A stretch of DNA of 64,000 bases. Origin: Flammulina velutipes. Its lineage: Eukaryota; Basidiomycota; Agaricomycetes; Agaricales; Physalacriaceae. The notes under the pieces were generated by a model. The model had not been told where the DNA came from. It ran no database searches and was given only the letters and a program-made list of their open reading frames with translations. The stretch spans positions 2,046,001 through 2,110,000 of the forward strand of contig CM022373.1 of the NCBI GenBank assembly GCA_011800155.1. Direction: 5' to 3'. Below, piece after piece: positions 22,079 to 37,036 of this stretch (position 1 is the first letter of the stretch; each line of letters begins with the position of its first letter). Made by a program: the position numbers and the translations under genes.

Positions 22079-23855
22079 ATGGCTCGACAGTATACTCTGA
22101 AAGGAAAGTGAAAGGCTTCACGGTCTCCCAGTCCTTCTTCCGATTCCTCTCGTGCTGCCAGCCCAAGTCCTGTCATTGGCCGCAACCGTAAACGGTCGAA
22201 GACATATCATGGTATGTTTTACATTGGTCTTGATGCTAGTTATTTTGATTTAACATCCTGTATAGAGGATGACTTTGACAATGATGAACCAGTTGGCAAA
22301 GATTCGAACTTCGACTCCGAACATTCAGCCCCTAGTCCCGAACCCAGTCCCGGCCCCAGCCGCAAGGCTTCCAGCGGTACACAACGCTCTATTTCGCACA
22401 AGGAGAAGGCCACGCTAGAACTGGTCCGTGCTGTCAAGGAAAGTGCAAGTTGTCGAACCGGTTCGCAACATGGTGCTGGATCACGGGTGTATACCATGGC
22501 TGAGCAGGATGTCAAGGGGAACTTGACCAAGAAGGTGTGTTCTTCACCACTCTATGATTATTATTATTAATTCTCTCTTAGGATAAAGGCAAGGGCAAGG
22601 CTCAACCTCCGTTACTGGACAAAGGCAAAGGCAAAGGCAAGGCTCTTGGACTATCGCAGCCTCGTCCCAAGGTTAAGGCTCCACGCAAGGTCCGGACCTT
22701 TGGCGTTAGTTCGATTGTATTCCTGACTGGTGGAATCAGACTGGTAAGCGTCTTTAACCTCATATTGACTAGAGACTTACTAGTGTTAAAGGCTACTGAA
22801 GAAGAGAGACAGGTCAATCCTAAACACCCAGATCTGAAAGCCGACTACCTTCCAAGAAGGTCATATATTCCTAATTCCAATAGCTCGCTACGGGTCCTGG
22901 AGCGTCGCAAGGTTGCAGCTATCAGCCAACCTGGAGTATTCTTGGGCCCTTTTAGCATCAACCAGACCAAGGAAGAAGTCGCCGCCGTTCTTGCGAAAAT
23001 CTTTCCCGAACTCTTTGAATACCTAGAGGAAACCGAGCAGGACTTTGTTCTTTGTCATCGACATCGCTCCACCGTCTATGTCGTGCCCACAATTGAGAAA
23101 GAACTCGGACCTACCGGACAGGATATTGCTGATGTTCGCACCAATCGCCAGGCTGCCTCCACTGTCCAGCTCATATTTGGTGAGTAACTTCTTATTGTTC
23201 ATGCTTCACCGCCTAATATTTATTTTGAAGCTACGAGAAATAGAGTGCGTAGACACATCCGCCGCATGTGGTGTGACTTGGACGATCTCTCAGCGGGGGA
23301 AAGCTCTGATTCATCCAATGACCAGCCTTCTAAACCCAGTAAGGTGGTCACTTCCCGAAAGAGATCTGGGACGCGCCGTGCCAAGGAGGTGTCCTCTTCT
23401 GATGAGGACATTGTCATGGTCTCTGACGACCAGGAGGAGGATGAAGACTTCAGTGATGAAGAGCCTGCTGAGGCTCCACCTGTCACTTCCAGTAGTAGGC
23501 GCACTATAGTGGCTACACGCTCTCGGAGGAAGGCCTTGGTTCTGGCACCGTCATCTTCTGACCTGGAACGTATGTGTCGTCGTGAATATCTTTGAACTCT
23601 GTCTGACACTTTGGTGTAGTAGAACCTTCCATTTCAATCAAGACGGGAACTACCTTAGGCAAGGCTCCCTCTCTTGACGTCGATCCGGTTATAGAGGACA
23701 ACTCTGGGATCCTTACATATGAGCCTATGGAGCCGTCGTCACCAGTGCGGCCCACAGCTGAGGCCCTTTCTCAGCAGCTCTCACGCAATCTATCTCTGGA
23801 GAGCCCTATAGTCAGAGACAGCTCCTCATTCAAGAATCGCCGCTTCAATTTTTAA
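22079..23855 (+). pseudogene. Uncharacterised Agaricomycete gene with early in-frame TGA, 508 codons
   Basis: Six exons: 22079-22211, 22266-22534, 22582-22743, 22792-23179, 23231-23569 and 23620-23855. Introns are 47-54 nt and all phases agree (1527 nt). Codon 11 is TGA (22109-22111) inside a basic stretch (ARQYTLKGK, then KASRSPSPSSDSSRAASP); the frame is open on both sides. The middle contains repeated DKGKGK units, then a folded-looking part (FLGPFSINQTKEEVAAVLAK, LFPELF-like, TVYVVPTIEKELGP). The C-terminal half is acidic and Ser-rich, probably disordered. If the TGA is real, translation would have to begin downstream. The LTR element sits 38 bp before the ATG, inside the likely leader or promoter. 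The function is unknown. Confidence 0.6.
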
Positions 23856-24107
23856 ATTATTGCAAGTCCTTTACCTTTAGTCTACAGCTTCTATCTCCGG
23901 TTCCACTCGCATATCACACCTCTCTTTACTCTATATCTGCTTAATCTTACTCTCTATCTAACTCACGCTCGTTCTACTTAGCTTAAACTATCGTAGATAC
24001 TCTTTTACTTGAATATAGTTCCCTTTCTTGTACCTCTGTGTGAAAGACTATGTTGGCGGTATAAGAAATGGAGAAGTCAGCCTGACTTGTGAATTTGATA
24101 CAAGTTA

Positions 24108-24250
24108 TACACGAATTGTTGGTCTGGCGTGAAATATGTGTGACCGCGTTCACTACACGAATACACGTATGCCTTGGTACTTGCACGAATTTACACTGAT
24201 ATACACGAATCTATATGAATATACACGAATTACCAGACTATACACGAATA
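24108..24250 (+). repeat. Dispersed ACACGAAT repeats
   Basis: At least six copies of ACACGAAT or a close variant occur in about 140 bp (near 24109, 24153, 24202, 24222 and 24242, plus a degenerate GCACGAAT at 24183). The spacing is irregular. They lie just upstream of the kinase-like gene. Confidence 0.6.
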
Positions 24251-24289
24251 ACATATTAAATGCTAGTTACGACATGAAATTGATTTTTT

Positions 24290-25679
24290 GTGCACTTTGA
24301 CCAGCATACTCTGACCTTCGTTCTCACTACCGCATTGCAACTCGTTCCTCATGGAAACGAAAGACCCTACCAGATTTTCGTTTCAGACGAATTGCACTCC
24401 ATGCTCCTATTCATAACGCGTATGCCCACATACACTCATGTACGCGCCTACATCTGTCCGGAAGAACTCTCACTTAGGGCGTGCATCTTGTCTCTCGTCA
24501 TGGATCACGCATGCACCATGCGCGCGAGGATCGGGATACATGACCATTACAACGGCATCGCTGGTGTACGCTTAGAGGATCCAGTGGAGACACTATCTGC
24601 TCTGACCCCCAAGTGCATGCTCGACTTTGATATGTACAGCGTGCAACGCGACAAAACCCAGACATTATGGAAAGTTTTCCTCGACTGGAAAGAAGCCGGC
24701 GAGCGAGAAGCATTGCAGACTCATCAGCTTGTCGTTGGACACGAGCTCGGCCTTCCCGCGCCATCCGGTAGTTTCCTGCGAAGACACATCCCTTACAGAT
24801 CCTTTCCCTCAGCGCCGCCTTAGCCCTCCCGACCTTAGCCTCCTAACACCTTTCCCCCGACTCTAAAGACCCCATAGCAGCTCTACTCCTCCACGAAGGA
24901 CACGACCTCATCTTCCACCCCGAGGAGGCCATCAAGACAGGCGCCAACAAGTATTCTCAGACATATTTCGGGCACGCGACTGTCGGAGGAAACAGCTCAG
25001 AACGACTTTGCATCAAACTCTTCGACGAGCGTTTATTCTCTTGTGCGCGCTGGGATGTGGAGAATTGGCTTGGGCGGAAGGTGCCTCTGCGCCTTAGGAC
25101 TGCGACTTTGAGGAGATGGCGAGGCGGGAAGAGGCGGCGTATACCGCCCTAGAGTACCTTCAAGGGACTTTGTTGCCGTATTCTTATGGATTTCATTATG
25201 TGCGTGGCCGCGTTTCCTCTAACCTCCATACTTCCTCGTATCTATCCCCCAATAGTTTCTCCTCCCAGACGGCCATGAATGTCTAGGATTCGTAATGGAG
25301 GCTGTAACAGGTGTTCATCTCGACCTGGATGATGCCCTGTCTCTCTGGTCAGAGGAACGTCAGATCGACTTTGTGAGTACTCTGTCACCCAGTGATATTC
25401 AACCCTCATCCTCTTTAGATCAACCTCGTTCGAACGGCGTTTAGGGCAATAGCATACGCTGGCATCAACCAGACAGATTGGCACGGTGGACAAATCCTGA
25501 TGCTACCGAACGATACGCTAGTATTCATTGACTTTGCGTTTGCCTTGCAATATCCCTGTCTCTGCCACGCGCCTGTTCGCGACGACTGGTTTAGACTGAT
25601 GCTCGTATTGAAGCACAGTGCCATAAGAAAAGACCTCTTAGATCGGCATTGGGTAGAAAGGGACGAGTTTGAGTATTAA
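24290..25679 (+). pseudogene. Fungal protein-kinase-like gene, probable frameshift
   Basis: Exons read: about 24290-24800 (LHSMLLFITRMPTYTHVRAY ... KEAGEREALQTHQLVVGHEL), about 24868-25200, about 25256-25373 and 25419-25679. The second exon has SERLCIKLFDERLF and, in another frame, EEMARREEAAYTALEYLQGT. The later exons have LPDGHECLGFVMEAVTG and TDWHGGQILMLPNDTLVFID, where DWHGGQI and FIDFA correspond to the HxDxxxxN and DFG-like loops of kinase-like proteins. Between RLRTA and DFEEM near 25105-25112 the reading frame changes without a plausible intron, which suggests a one-base indel. The first residues are unclear: the frame starts without a good ATG. Substrate unknown. Confidence 0.6.
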
Positions 25680-25775
25680 CCATCCGTCTTATAATTACCA
25701 TACTACTATACAAGGGTAAAGATGCCACCAACAGCCTCTCTACATAACATATACATAAAGCAAGGAGTCCATGGT

Positions 25776-28700
25776 CTACATATCAGGAAAATCCACGTCC
25801 GAATCATCCTCGATGATGTCGTCGAAGTCCATCGGTTCCGACTGCACAACCACTTCGGTCTCTTCCTCGGGCACAAGCACTTTGTCTTCCGAACTTCTCT
25901 CAAACAAGAAAGATACGCTTCCCCCCGGAAGGTCGCGTACAGTCCGTATCCCTCCCAGCGCTGCGATATTGTCCAGATCCAGAGCATCCAACAAACTGAT
26001 TTCCTTTCCTTTTGTCGTCTTCTTATCCGGCGCAAAGAGGATTTCGCGCAGAACATCGTCGCGAACATCCGCGTGCTTGGCCGACAGCAAACAATTGATA
26101 TGCTTCCACTTTCCGAGAGATGCCAGTGCTTCTTTCTTCTTCCGGAGGTACTGAGAATATCTCAACGACTATCCGCGTTGCTGGTAACGATAAAGCTCAC
26201 CTCTTTGTCCTGCTTGCTCATCTTCTTGGGGTTCACCTGAGAGGCGACGACGAAGCCAGCCTGCTCTGAATCTGAGTCGTCTGAGCCTTCATCATCTGCC
26301 ACGCGTTGAGATTGAGCCTGTGCTCTATCGCAAGGGCACTCGAGGATCTCGTGGGTATTACAGGCAGTATCAGATTGTATCCGGAAGATATCTCGTAGCT
26401 AAGTTGACGTCAGTCAGAGTGACTTTAGGGTGCAGAAAACGCACGTCTTTACGCGTGAAGGCGTCACTCTTGGAAGTTTGATTCCCCTAGAAGACAGTGT
26501 TAGACAAGCTCTTCAGAACACTGTCATCATCTTACAGATCCCATGAGTGCTAGGCATATTATCAGCCACCAAGACAGCTAGAGGAACAATCTGACTTACA
26601 GTCACTGAGCCCAAGCTTCGTCACCTGGCGTTGAAAGATTTTCTCTGTTGGAGTGTAAGTAAAGGCTACCATCGTTCCCGATATAAACGTACCATCGATC
26701 GTCCCAGCGGTCAGGAATCGATAGATATAAACTGGTCGTTTTTGTCCATCGCTAAGCATAAATTAGCAATAATTTAGTTCGGACATTCAATAGCACTGAC
26801 CGATGACATCTAGCCATTGCTTGGAGATCGTGACTAGGATTCCAGTCTGAGTCAATGAGGCATAATCTTGAGCCACCTTGTAGAGGTTGAACAAAGGTGA
26901 TTCCAATAGCGTCTTGAACGAACCTATAAGGTTTATTCCCACACCGCCTGCCTTGGAGCTCAAGAGGAAAATGACTATAAGAGGATGAGCGCTTGTTGAA
27001 GGACAATTCGTCATCCGTACATGTACTGGTCTGCGAGGTCTTGTTGAAGAGATTAACGTATTCCTGGCGTTTAGCTGGAGGGGTGGACCTTACCAGAGAA
27101 ACGTCAACAGGCGGACATAGAGTCAAGACGTAACGTACCCGTCCAATCGACAGTAGCTATACCGCTGCTTCTTGCAGAAAGCCTCCAAGATATTCAGGGT
27201 TGAGGTATAGTTCGAGACGAGGACACATTTCTCTTCGGTGGTCTAGTAAAGAACAAATTCAACAACAGGACCAGAGAACAATCAAGTGTCGTCACCTCCT
27301 TGATATGCGCCAATAAGCGTGATAGTGCTCTCAATTTGCCTGCAAACGTTGAACATTGAGGGTCCCTTCCATCACACGATATGACTTACCACTAAGCGAC
27401 ATGTCCTCCACTCGTGCACCTTCAGGAATAAGGCTTGTGGCCTCGCGAATGGTCGTATTCTTCATGCTTTCTTTGCCTTCAGCATTCGCCTTGTCCACAA
27501 CAGCTTTCAACAGGATCGGGCTATTGCTGACTTTCGTCAAGAGATTAATCAGTGCGAGGGAGTCGGCTGTAGACCCGTGCACAAGGTCATCGAGCTTGTC
27601 CGCTTGCAAAATCTTGCTGAAGATATTCAGTTGAAGTGTTGTCGGTGTAATAAACACGACATATTCATCTAGATAACAACGTCAGAACACGATGCAAAAG
27701 TATCAAGAGGCTTACGCTTAGGAGGTAGATAGTTCCCTAGAATAGTCGCCTCCCGACGTAGAACGAAGCTTTTGGCTACAGCCGTCAGCTACCTCGAAGT
27801 TAGCCAAACATACATTACCAGCAAGGGACGAAGCGGTACCTGAGCAGAACGAGATTCTCCTAAATCAGTCTCTTTCTTTGAGCATCCCGGCTCTCTGCTT
27901 TTGAGGATTGGGTTTTCATAGACTCGCTTGAACACGTTATACTCGTCTGGAGAACAGCTAAACCTAATGAGCTACGGGAATGCAATCTAAGACTCACCTA
28001 GCAATCCAGGATTACAGAAATCGGCCTGCAACAGTTCACCCATTAGTACGAGACAGGCAAAAGCGGTTCACTGTACTCGCCATGGCATGAAACTCCCCCA
28101 AATCGTTCTGGATGGGCGTGCCAGACAGGATAATGCGGCGCGGAGTCCGCAAAGCATTGAACATTGCAGTCGTCTTGTTATTTCCCGACTTCAGTCGATG
28201 ACCTGGAGGGGCTTGAACTCGGAACATCAATAGAAGTCGATTTAACATACCTTCGTCACATACAATTAGACCAATTGGGGGCCTAGTAGTAACGCGTGAG
28301 CATGCTGATTTCGCTCTCTAAGATGAACGATTTACACGCAAGATGTTAATGTCTTGCTACGGAAGACCATCATGTTAGCAAAGTCGCGATGCAAAAAGGG
28401 GAATTCTCTTACATGACAGTCCGGAGTCGTTCGTAGCCTATGATCAGGACTTTCTGCATCCTCCTGGAATATGGGTCAGTATCCGTCCAACTATAGAAGC
28501 ATCACTCACGAGTTCATAAAGACATTGACTGCGTTCTTGTCTTTATCACAGACGGTGACGCCAACACGATCCCTTCCAAGCCATTTGTGGAATTCTGCTT
28601 TCCAGTTCTAAAGATTGTCAACGTTAGTCGAAATGAGTCACGCGGGACCAACGTACATTTATCAAGGAGACCGGGCATACAATGAGAATTTTCTCAACGG

Positions 28701-30364
28701 TCGGTCCCGCACCTTCGTAAGGATTTTGTTCTGTAGCTAGGTCAAGATGGCTTCAATTTGTCGGAGATAGACTTACTGAGTAGTGTCCATATGAGACATA
28801 TAGTCTGTCAGGACGTTGATAGAGTGAAGGACAAACGATGGAGTGAAAATCACCTGCAAAGTTTTACCCAGTCCCCTAGGATAGTGTTAGATGTAAATGA
28901 GAATGGAACAGATGGAGACCCACATCTCGTCGGCCAGAATACAACCTTGTCCTTCATGCTTCCTCAGACTCATTACGCACTCGTACATAAACTTGACACC
29001 TGTTCAAACGTTTAACATGATACAAGGCGAAATGCGCACGACACACCTTCTATCTGATGCGGCCGAAGCTTCTGGGCAATAATGGGATCCAAAACGACGG
29101 GAATGACAGCTCGATTGCGTTTGTTAAATCTTCGCAAATGTTCATCTGTAGGAGCCTTCATTACGATGGCACCTTCGGCATTTGGGTCGTGTCTACATGA
29201 TGTCAATGGGTGTGGCAAACGGAGAATGGAGATGATACGAACAGTGGGCCAGCCTTCTTGGCAGTACCGTAGAACGAGGCCGGAGTTATGCCAGTGACCG
29301 GTGGGACAAACTTCTTGGATAAGGACGCGTCTTTCGAGTCAGCATCAGGTGGTATGTCTTCCTGAGGAGGATCATCTTCGCCTGCATCCATCGGCAGGTC
29401 GGAGGGTTTGACTTGCTGGAGTAACCTTACTTCCTTGCTTCCAAAGTAGAGTACTACGTCGCTGACGGCACCAGAGGACTTTGGAGGACATGTCGACAAA
29501 CTAAGATGCAATGTAAATGGAATGTACGAGGAGGGAGCAAAGGACGACATACATCCTGCCTTTCTCAGAGACTAAGGTTGCCTTTTTGTCATCGTGGATG
29601 ACGAAGGCATCCCCGTCCCATGCACCTTTTCCTTTTTTGCTTGCGCTTCGCCTGGGGTTGCATGTTATCACGACGTAGGTTTACGAGAACGCAAACATAC
29701 CAATTTGCAGCCCAATAAGTCTTGACGTTGATGATCTCCTTGATCTGGGAGCTGCTGGGCAGCGACTCTGAGAGCAAGTTGACCTCTTGCAATGGGATGC
29801 CCTTGCGTGCACTGAAGGTGGGCGGTCTATACGCAGAAGAAGGTCCTGTGCCAGCTTTGAGGGAGTTGAAAGGCCTGACAGGAGTGGATATGACGACAGG
29901 AACTATGGATGTTGTTGCGTGGCCAAAGCATCTGCCAGAAGAAAACTCTTGCCTGGTCGTCTCGCAGTCGACGCCAATATCTTTACCCGCAAATGAGCAT
30001 TCGACGCCATCTTCAATCGGCATGGGTGGCGATCCTGAGCCCAGCCTAAGGACAGTGAGCAACATCACGTCAGGAAGAGCGACGCGCATACACTCTGCCA
30101 TCCGAGTCGTAGAGCGTTCCCTTTCCGCCGTCAACGACAAGCACGCCGTCTCCTTCCCAGGTCTTGTGTTTCTTCGTCTGATGATTACGCCTGGGCAAAT
30201 AATAGTCAGTCGCCTCGTCGTCTTCACAAATCAACGAGCACGCACCATTGTACCATCCAATACCTTCCGTTACCAGTCTCAACAGCCTGTTTCTTTCGAC
30301 TATCAAACTCGTTGACTTCCGACTTTCTCTTCCCCGTAACTGAGGGCGTTTGAAATCCAGGCAT
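25776..30364 (-). CDS. Rdh54/Rad54B-type SNF2 DNA translocase
   Basis: Many short exons on minus, start MPGFQTPSVTGKRK. The N-terminal region has two similar motifs (KKHKTWEGDGVLVV and KGKGAWDGDAFVI) typical of the Rad54B/Rdh54 N-terminus. A block with AIVMKAP and RPHQIEGV leads into the helicase core: GCILADEM joined to GLGKTLQ (Walker A), LIVCDEGHRLKSG (DEGH box), RRIILSGTPIQNDLGEFHAM (motif III), and later exons with QGRRCG-like motif V and SDWNPSHDLQAMARCHR (motif VI, frame-dependent). The C-terminal exon ends in a highly acidic tail (IIEDDSDVDFPDM). Rdh54/Rad54B works with Rad51/Dmc1 in homologous recombination, moving along dsDNA. Exact exon ends were not all resolved; no broken exon was noticed. 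An upstream in-frame ATG at 30460 is possible. Confidence 0.8.
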
Positions 30365-30461
30365 GACGGTAACAGACGAAGCCTCAATCGCGAAGACTTG
30401 GCAAAGACGCGGTGTGATGTTCCGCCACGTGATATGACACAAATGCGCATTGTCACGCATT

Positions 30462-32127
30462 TTATTGTAGTTTCAGCCATTTCTGCTTCGCCGCATCCGC
30501 GCTCCTGAACAAACTACCCTCCCTCTGATCTTCCTGCCCAGCCTCATATCTCATCTGTCCCGCAATAGCTAAATGCATAGTCGCCTCTGGCCCCGACCTC
30601 CTCGTCATATTCCCGATACCCGAATATACGGGATTGTACCACCCCATCTGGTTCATGAACCTTATCGACTCTTCCATCCGCGCGTTCTGCGCGTCCCACC
30701 GCTGCTGGAGCGTCTGCCATTCCACGTAGGCATCCCACCGCTCTCGCAACCCCGTCGCCAACACTTTTATATCGTCGTTTGCACACGCAGTAGCGTAGAG
30801 GGAACGCATCCGAGGTGAGTAAAAGTCACAAATAACGTTGCCGGGTGCTAGCTGCGCAGTGGCCGAAAAATGGTGGTAGAGGGTAGTCTTCGCAATGGCC
30901 TGACGGTGGCAGTCTTCGCAGACAGTGCACTGTGAGGTATCTTCAGATGTCCCGGTATACCAGCGTCTGTTGGCTACCTGCTCGGCGCCGACGCAGGTTG
31001 GTATCACGGACAGCTGGCGAATAAAATCGGTGAACATGTCTGGGTCCTTGACCGTGTAAGAGACAAGTAACTGGGTCTGTATCTCCCAATAGCGCGACGA
31101 GACGCTGGTCAGATCGCAGGAGAATGTCCCTTCGGCCCCTGCACCGAGTTCATTCCGTCGAACAATGTCTTTGACATGTGGATAGGCAAGGAGGGTAACG
31201 CGGAAGCAGACTTCGCAAAAGTCGAAATTTGGGACAGAGGGAAAGTTGTAGTAGACGGTTGGCATAGCCGTCGGTTGGAGTCCAGGACACTTGGGTGCTG
31301 TTGGGTTACAGTAGTAAGCCGCCCATTTGTAGATATCCAGAAAGTGTGAAATATCCCGTCTATCGGATGCGATGAAAAACGCAAAGCTCAGCGCGCCACC
31401 CACGGGAGCCAGGATGGATAAGGAGCATGGTGCGACGGCCGTTTTCTCCCTCTTCACAAAATGGCGTTCAAACGCCGATCCAGAGACATGGCGGTGATAG
31501 CATCGCCTACAAAGCCCAAAAGCATTGTCAGCGATAGGAATAGATGAGACTTCGCCCAGTGAAGGAGAGAATTCGTATCGTATCCCCGAAGATGAATCCG
31601 TGCTAGGACAATCTGGAAGCTGGAGAGATGTCAAGTACTCGATGACAGGCTCCAACGACCTGGTCTGCCTGACTGCGTTCCAGTGTGATTCCAACGTTGG
31701 ATGTGAGAAATCGCATTGCCACAGCGGGGTGGAATTCACTACTCAAAATGTCGGTCGATTGGGTGCAGCGGCCCGGATTGACATGATACGACGTACGGGA
31801 TGACTGCACAAACTCTTCTTCCAGACCCAATGGAACGAAGAATGACTTGAAGCATTCCGTGCAGACACCAGCTGACTCTCCGACGACAGCATCCCATGCT
31901 AACGCGAGCCGCCCATTACTATGTGGTCGGAAGATAGTAGTCGACGTCGTCGATGACTCAGAGCTACGCGTCAGATTGGAAAATGGGAAAGCGCATTGCG
32001 CAAATAGACCACCAGTAGTTTCTAGAAGCTGTCCAGGGAACGGTGGGGGTGGTGGTGGTGGTGGCCTCCTCTTCAAGAGGTGAGAGACATCTGGACGACG
32101 AGGAGGCAATGGTGGTGGTTGAGACAT
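30462..32127 (-). CDS. Cys-rich conserved fungal protein, 535 aa
   Basis: Two exons: 32127-31797 and 31738-30462, intron 58 nt, phase 1, 1608 nt. The N-terminus is a Pro-rich run (PPRRPDVSHLLKRRPPPPPP). Four CxxC-type pairs follow (CTECFKSFF, GLCRRCYHRH, FCEVCFRVT and CTVCEDCHRQ), suggesting zinc or other metal binding. A weakly hydrophobic stretch near VGGALSFAFFIASD is too short to be sure of a membrane segment. The C-terminal part is helical (RERWDAYVEWQTLQQRWDAQ, MNQMGWYNPVYSG). I know similar proteins only as conserved hypotheticals. It ends about 100 bp before the start of the Rdh54-like gene, on the same strand. Confidence 0.75.
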
Positions 32128-32367
32128 GACATACGAGTTCGTCGGCGAGCCACTGAGATAATCACGGAACTGTCAAGAATGTCATGCTTGCAGTAGTAAG
32201 AATGATGGATTCATTGCCAATGATGGTGAGGAAGAAGTGCCGTGGGCAATTGTGTCAAGCATGCTTCAAAAACAACAGACATTAGTACACCCCCACCGAC
32301 AACCAGCACTCTGTCTACATAATGTATATCTATCACCCAGGCGACAAATGGACAACAACGCGCGGCA

Positions 32368-35055
<2,688 letters not shown>

Positions 35056-35290
35056 CTTGGATGCTGTTATAGACAGCGAGTCGTCGAGGCGGTAGATGGT
35101 GGAGGAAGTTTAAAAGTACTGAGAGCCAAACAACAGCAAATAAGACTGCCTTCCTCAGCGCCACTGATCCAACTTATCCAACTGGTGCAGGATGTGTTAG
35201 TATGACCAGGCCAGATTCCTCAACTTTAATTCTCCCATGTCATGCGAGCAAAATCTTATTCGAGAATATGGTATAATCTGTTGTAAGCTG

Positions 35291-36244
35291 TTAAGAGTTG
35301 AAAGCGGGATAGCCTTCAGAGTCCTCAGCGTCGTACATTGTGCTGTACAACAGTGCTGTGACAGAAGGCGGGATATCAGGCCCCATGAATTCCTCCATAA
35401 ACTGTTGTCCCTCAGACATCGACGGCGGGGAAAATCGTCTCAGACGACGCCCAGGTCCTGAGTGCCTCTGAAGCAAGTATGCGAACATAAGCAGATACAC
35501 TTCCGTCGGGTAGTGATAGTTGAGATAGTCGAAAATCATATCAAAGTGTCCAGCGGCAGGCTGAGCGCGTCGTGCGAACCAGTCGATGTCCTTTTGGGGG
35601 GGCAAAGGGAAAGTATCTGTGTACCACGGCCTCTTGACAGCGCTTTGTACGAGAAGACGGTCCACTATACAGATATCAGCATTCGGTGGGACTGATCTGT
35701 GTTGGAGAAACATACAGAACACGTCTGCGTGCTCCGCCTGCCTAGCCATCTCGAGCATGTTTTTGAGGTTGGCGTCGCGGGTAAGGATGCCGGTCAAAGC
35801 TGTCGATACCCAACGTTACAATGATATCATTGGAAGGGCTGTAAATGCTCACCGAACACCAGGTGTTTCCCAGTCTCGAATCTTTTTCCAAGACGTTCAC
35901 CTTCTGCTTCTCGAGACAGATGCAACTGTACACGGTCAAGTCGTTCTGATATTGACATCCGCTCGGGGTTGAATGCCTCGGCATCCAACCTCTATAATCA
36001 CAGAGTAATTAGAACCTATCTACATATAGTATAATGAACGTACATCCTGACGTGAAATATCATCTTCAGGAAACGCAAAGTTGTTTGGATCCATGCTTTG
36101 AGGGGGTGAAGAGAGGGGTGATATCGAGGCATCCAGTGATCGAGGTTCATTAGAAGCTACTTGTATTTTTTCTGCCAGTGGTATGCAATGGCGGTCGTAG
36201 GGAGGGTATGCTTCAACAACATTAAGAGTAGAGGATTTGTTCAT
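35291..36244 (-). CDS. Small-family protein A (FDYL-type), uncharacterised
   Basis: Four putative exons with introns of about 50 nt: from MNKSSTLNVVEAYPP through RLDAEAFNPERMSISERLD, ALTGILTRDANLKNMLEMAR and LDRLLVQSAVKRPWYTD to the stop at 35291. The last exon has the signature IFDYLNYHYPTEVYLLMFAY, which recurs in the genes at 57296 and 62035. No known domain. Further 5' exons may lie at 36296-36551, where LQYKLASAKLDLYLQTFYIN is readable before a GTAAGC donor, but I could not connect the phases. Confidence 0.6.
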
Positions 36245-36295
36245 TAGTGCTGATATGTCATCCGATCAGCTTACATCCCATTTTCTGAACGGCAT

Positions 36296-36551
36296 TGGCG
36301 GTCCGGTCCTTGCCAGTTTATGTAGAATGTCTGGAGATATAAATCAAGTTTTGCTGAAGCCAACTTGTACTGCAGCTTCCCTGTATAGTTATATTAGCTC
36401 TATATAGTAGAATTTGATTCCACCTATCTATGTATGCTATATCTGGATCTTTCACAATTGCTGCTAACAGCTGTTTAGTAGGAGTTCGACAGGGCCGGAC
36501 CGCGGCGAACCTCGTGTTTGGATATACAAGATGAAAATCCCCACGCTTCAA
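36296..36551 (-). other. Candidate upstream exon(s)
   Basis: Two readable pieces on minus: MKRGDFHLVYPNTRFAAVRP (from 36551) and LQYKLASAKLDLYLQTFYIN (ending in NWQGPDRQCRSENGM before a GTAAGC donor near 36275). They may be 5' exons of the gene at 35291 or remnants of a separate gene; the phases that I tried do not join them. Confidence 0.3.
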
Positions 36552-36554
36552 TAA

Positions 36555-36990
36555 CTATACAGAGTGCTTGCTCTCATCGTCCCAACCATGCGGGAACTTG
36601 GTAGCGAACAGATGGGGCAGCCTCAAGACGATCCAACACCCCACAGTGGGGAACGGCAACCCCAAGTATGATTTCAGCCATATGAACTGCTCCGAGTCAG
36701 AATCGTTTTATTTATTTAAAAAAAGCTATGTTGCAGCGACACACCTTCGGAAGGGCCTGGTAGACTCGTACACTTGAAGCACCATATCATGAGCGTCACC
36801 AAGTTGATTTTCTTGAGTCTTTCAACTAATTCCTCCTCCTCAACGCGCTTGGGTATCAGGAATAGGGCGACGAGGTGGACGATTTGGACAATGAGGTCGA
36901 GTTCTTGGACGACAATGAACGACGTGTATAGTATTTTGTCCAGTGCGAAAATTGTTGTCAAGCCATTAAAAAACTGGTCTAAGTACGACG
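36555..36990 (-). pseudogene. Decayed tandem copy of the membrane protein at 37037
   Basis: The copy matches the neighbour over ILYT-FI-Q-LDLI-QI-HLVAL, then EEEELVERLKKINLVTLMIW and CFKCTSLPGPSEG, the following intron and the last exon down to a stop at 36555. The first third of the protein is missing. In the last exon one extra base (VPHCG instead of VPIAG) shifts the frame, so the C-terminus is lost. Confidence 0.75.
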
Positions 36991-37036
36991 TCACAAAGAT
37001 ACCGTATGTACAAGAGTAGTTCCGTCTCCACGATGA

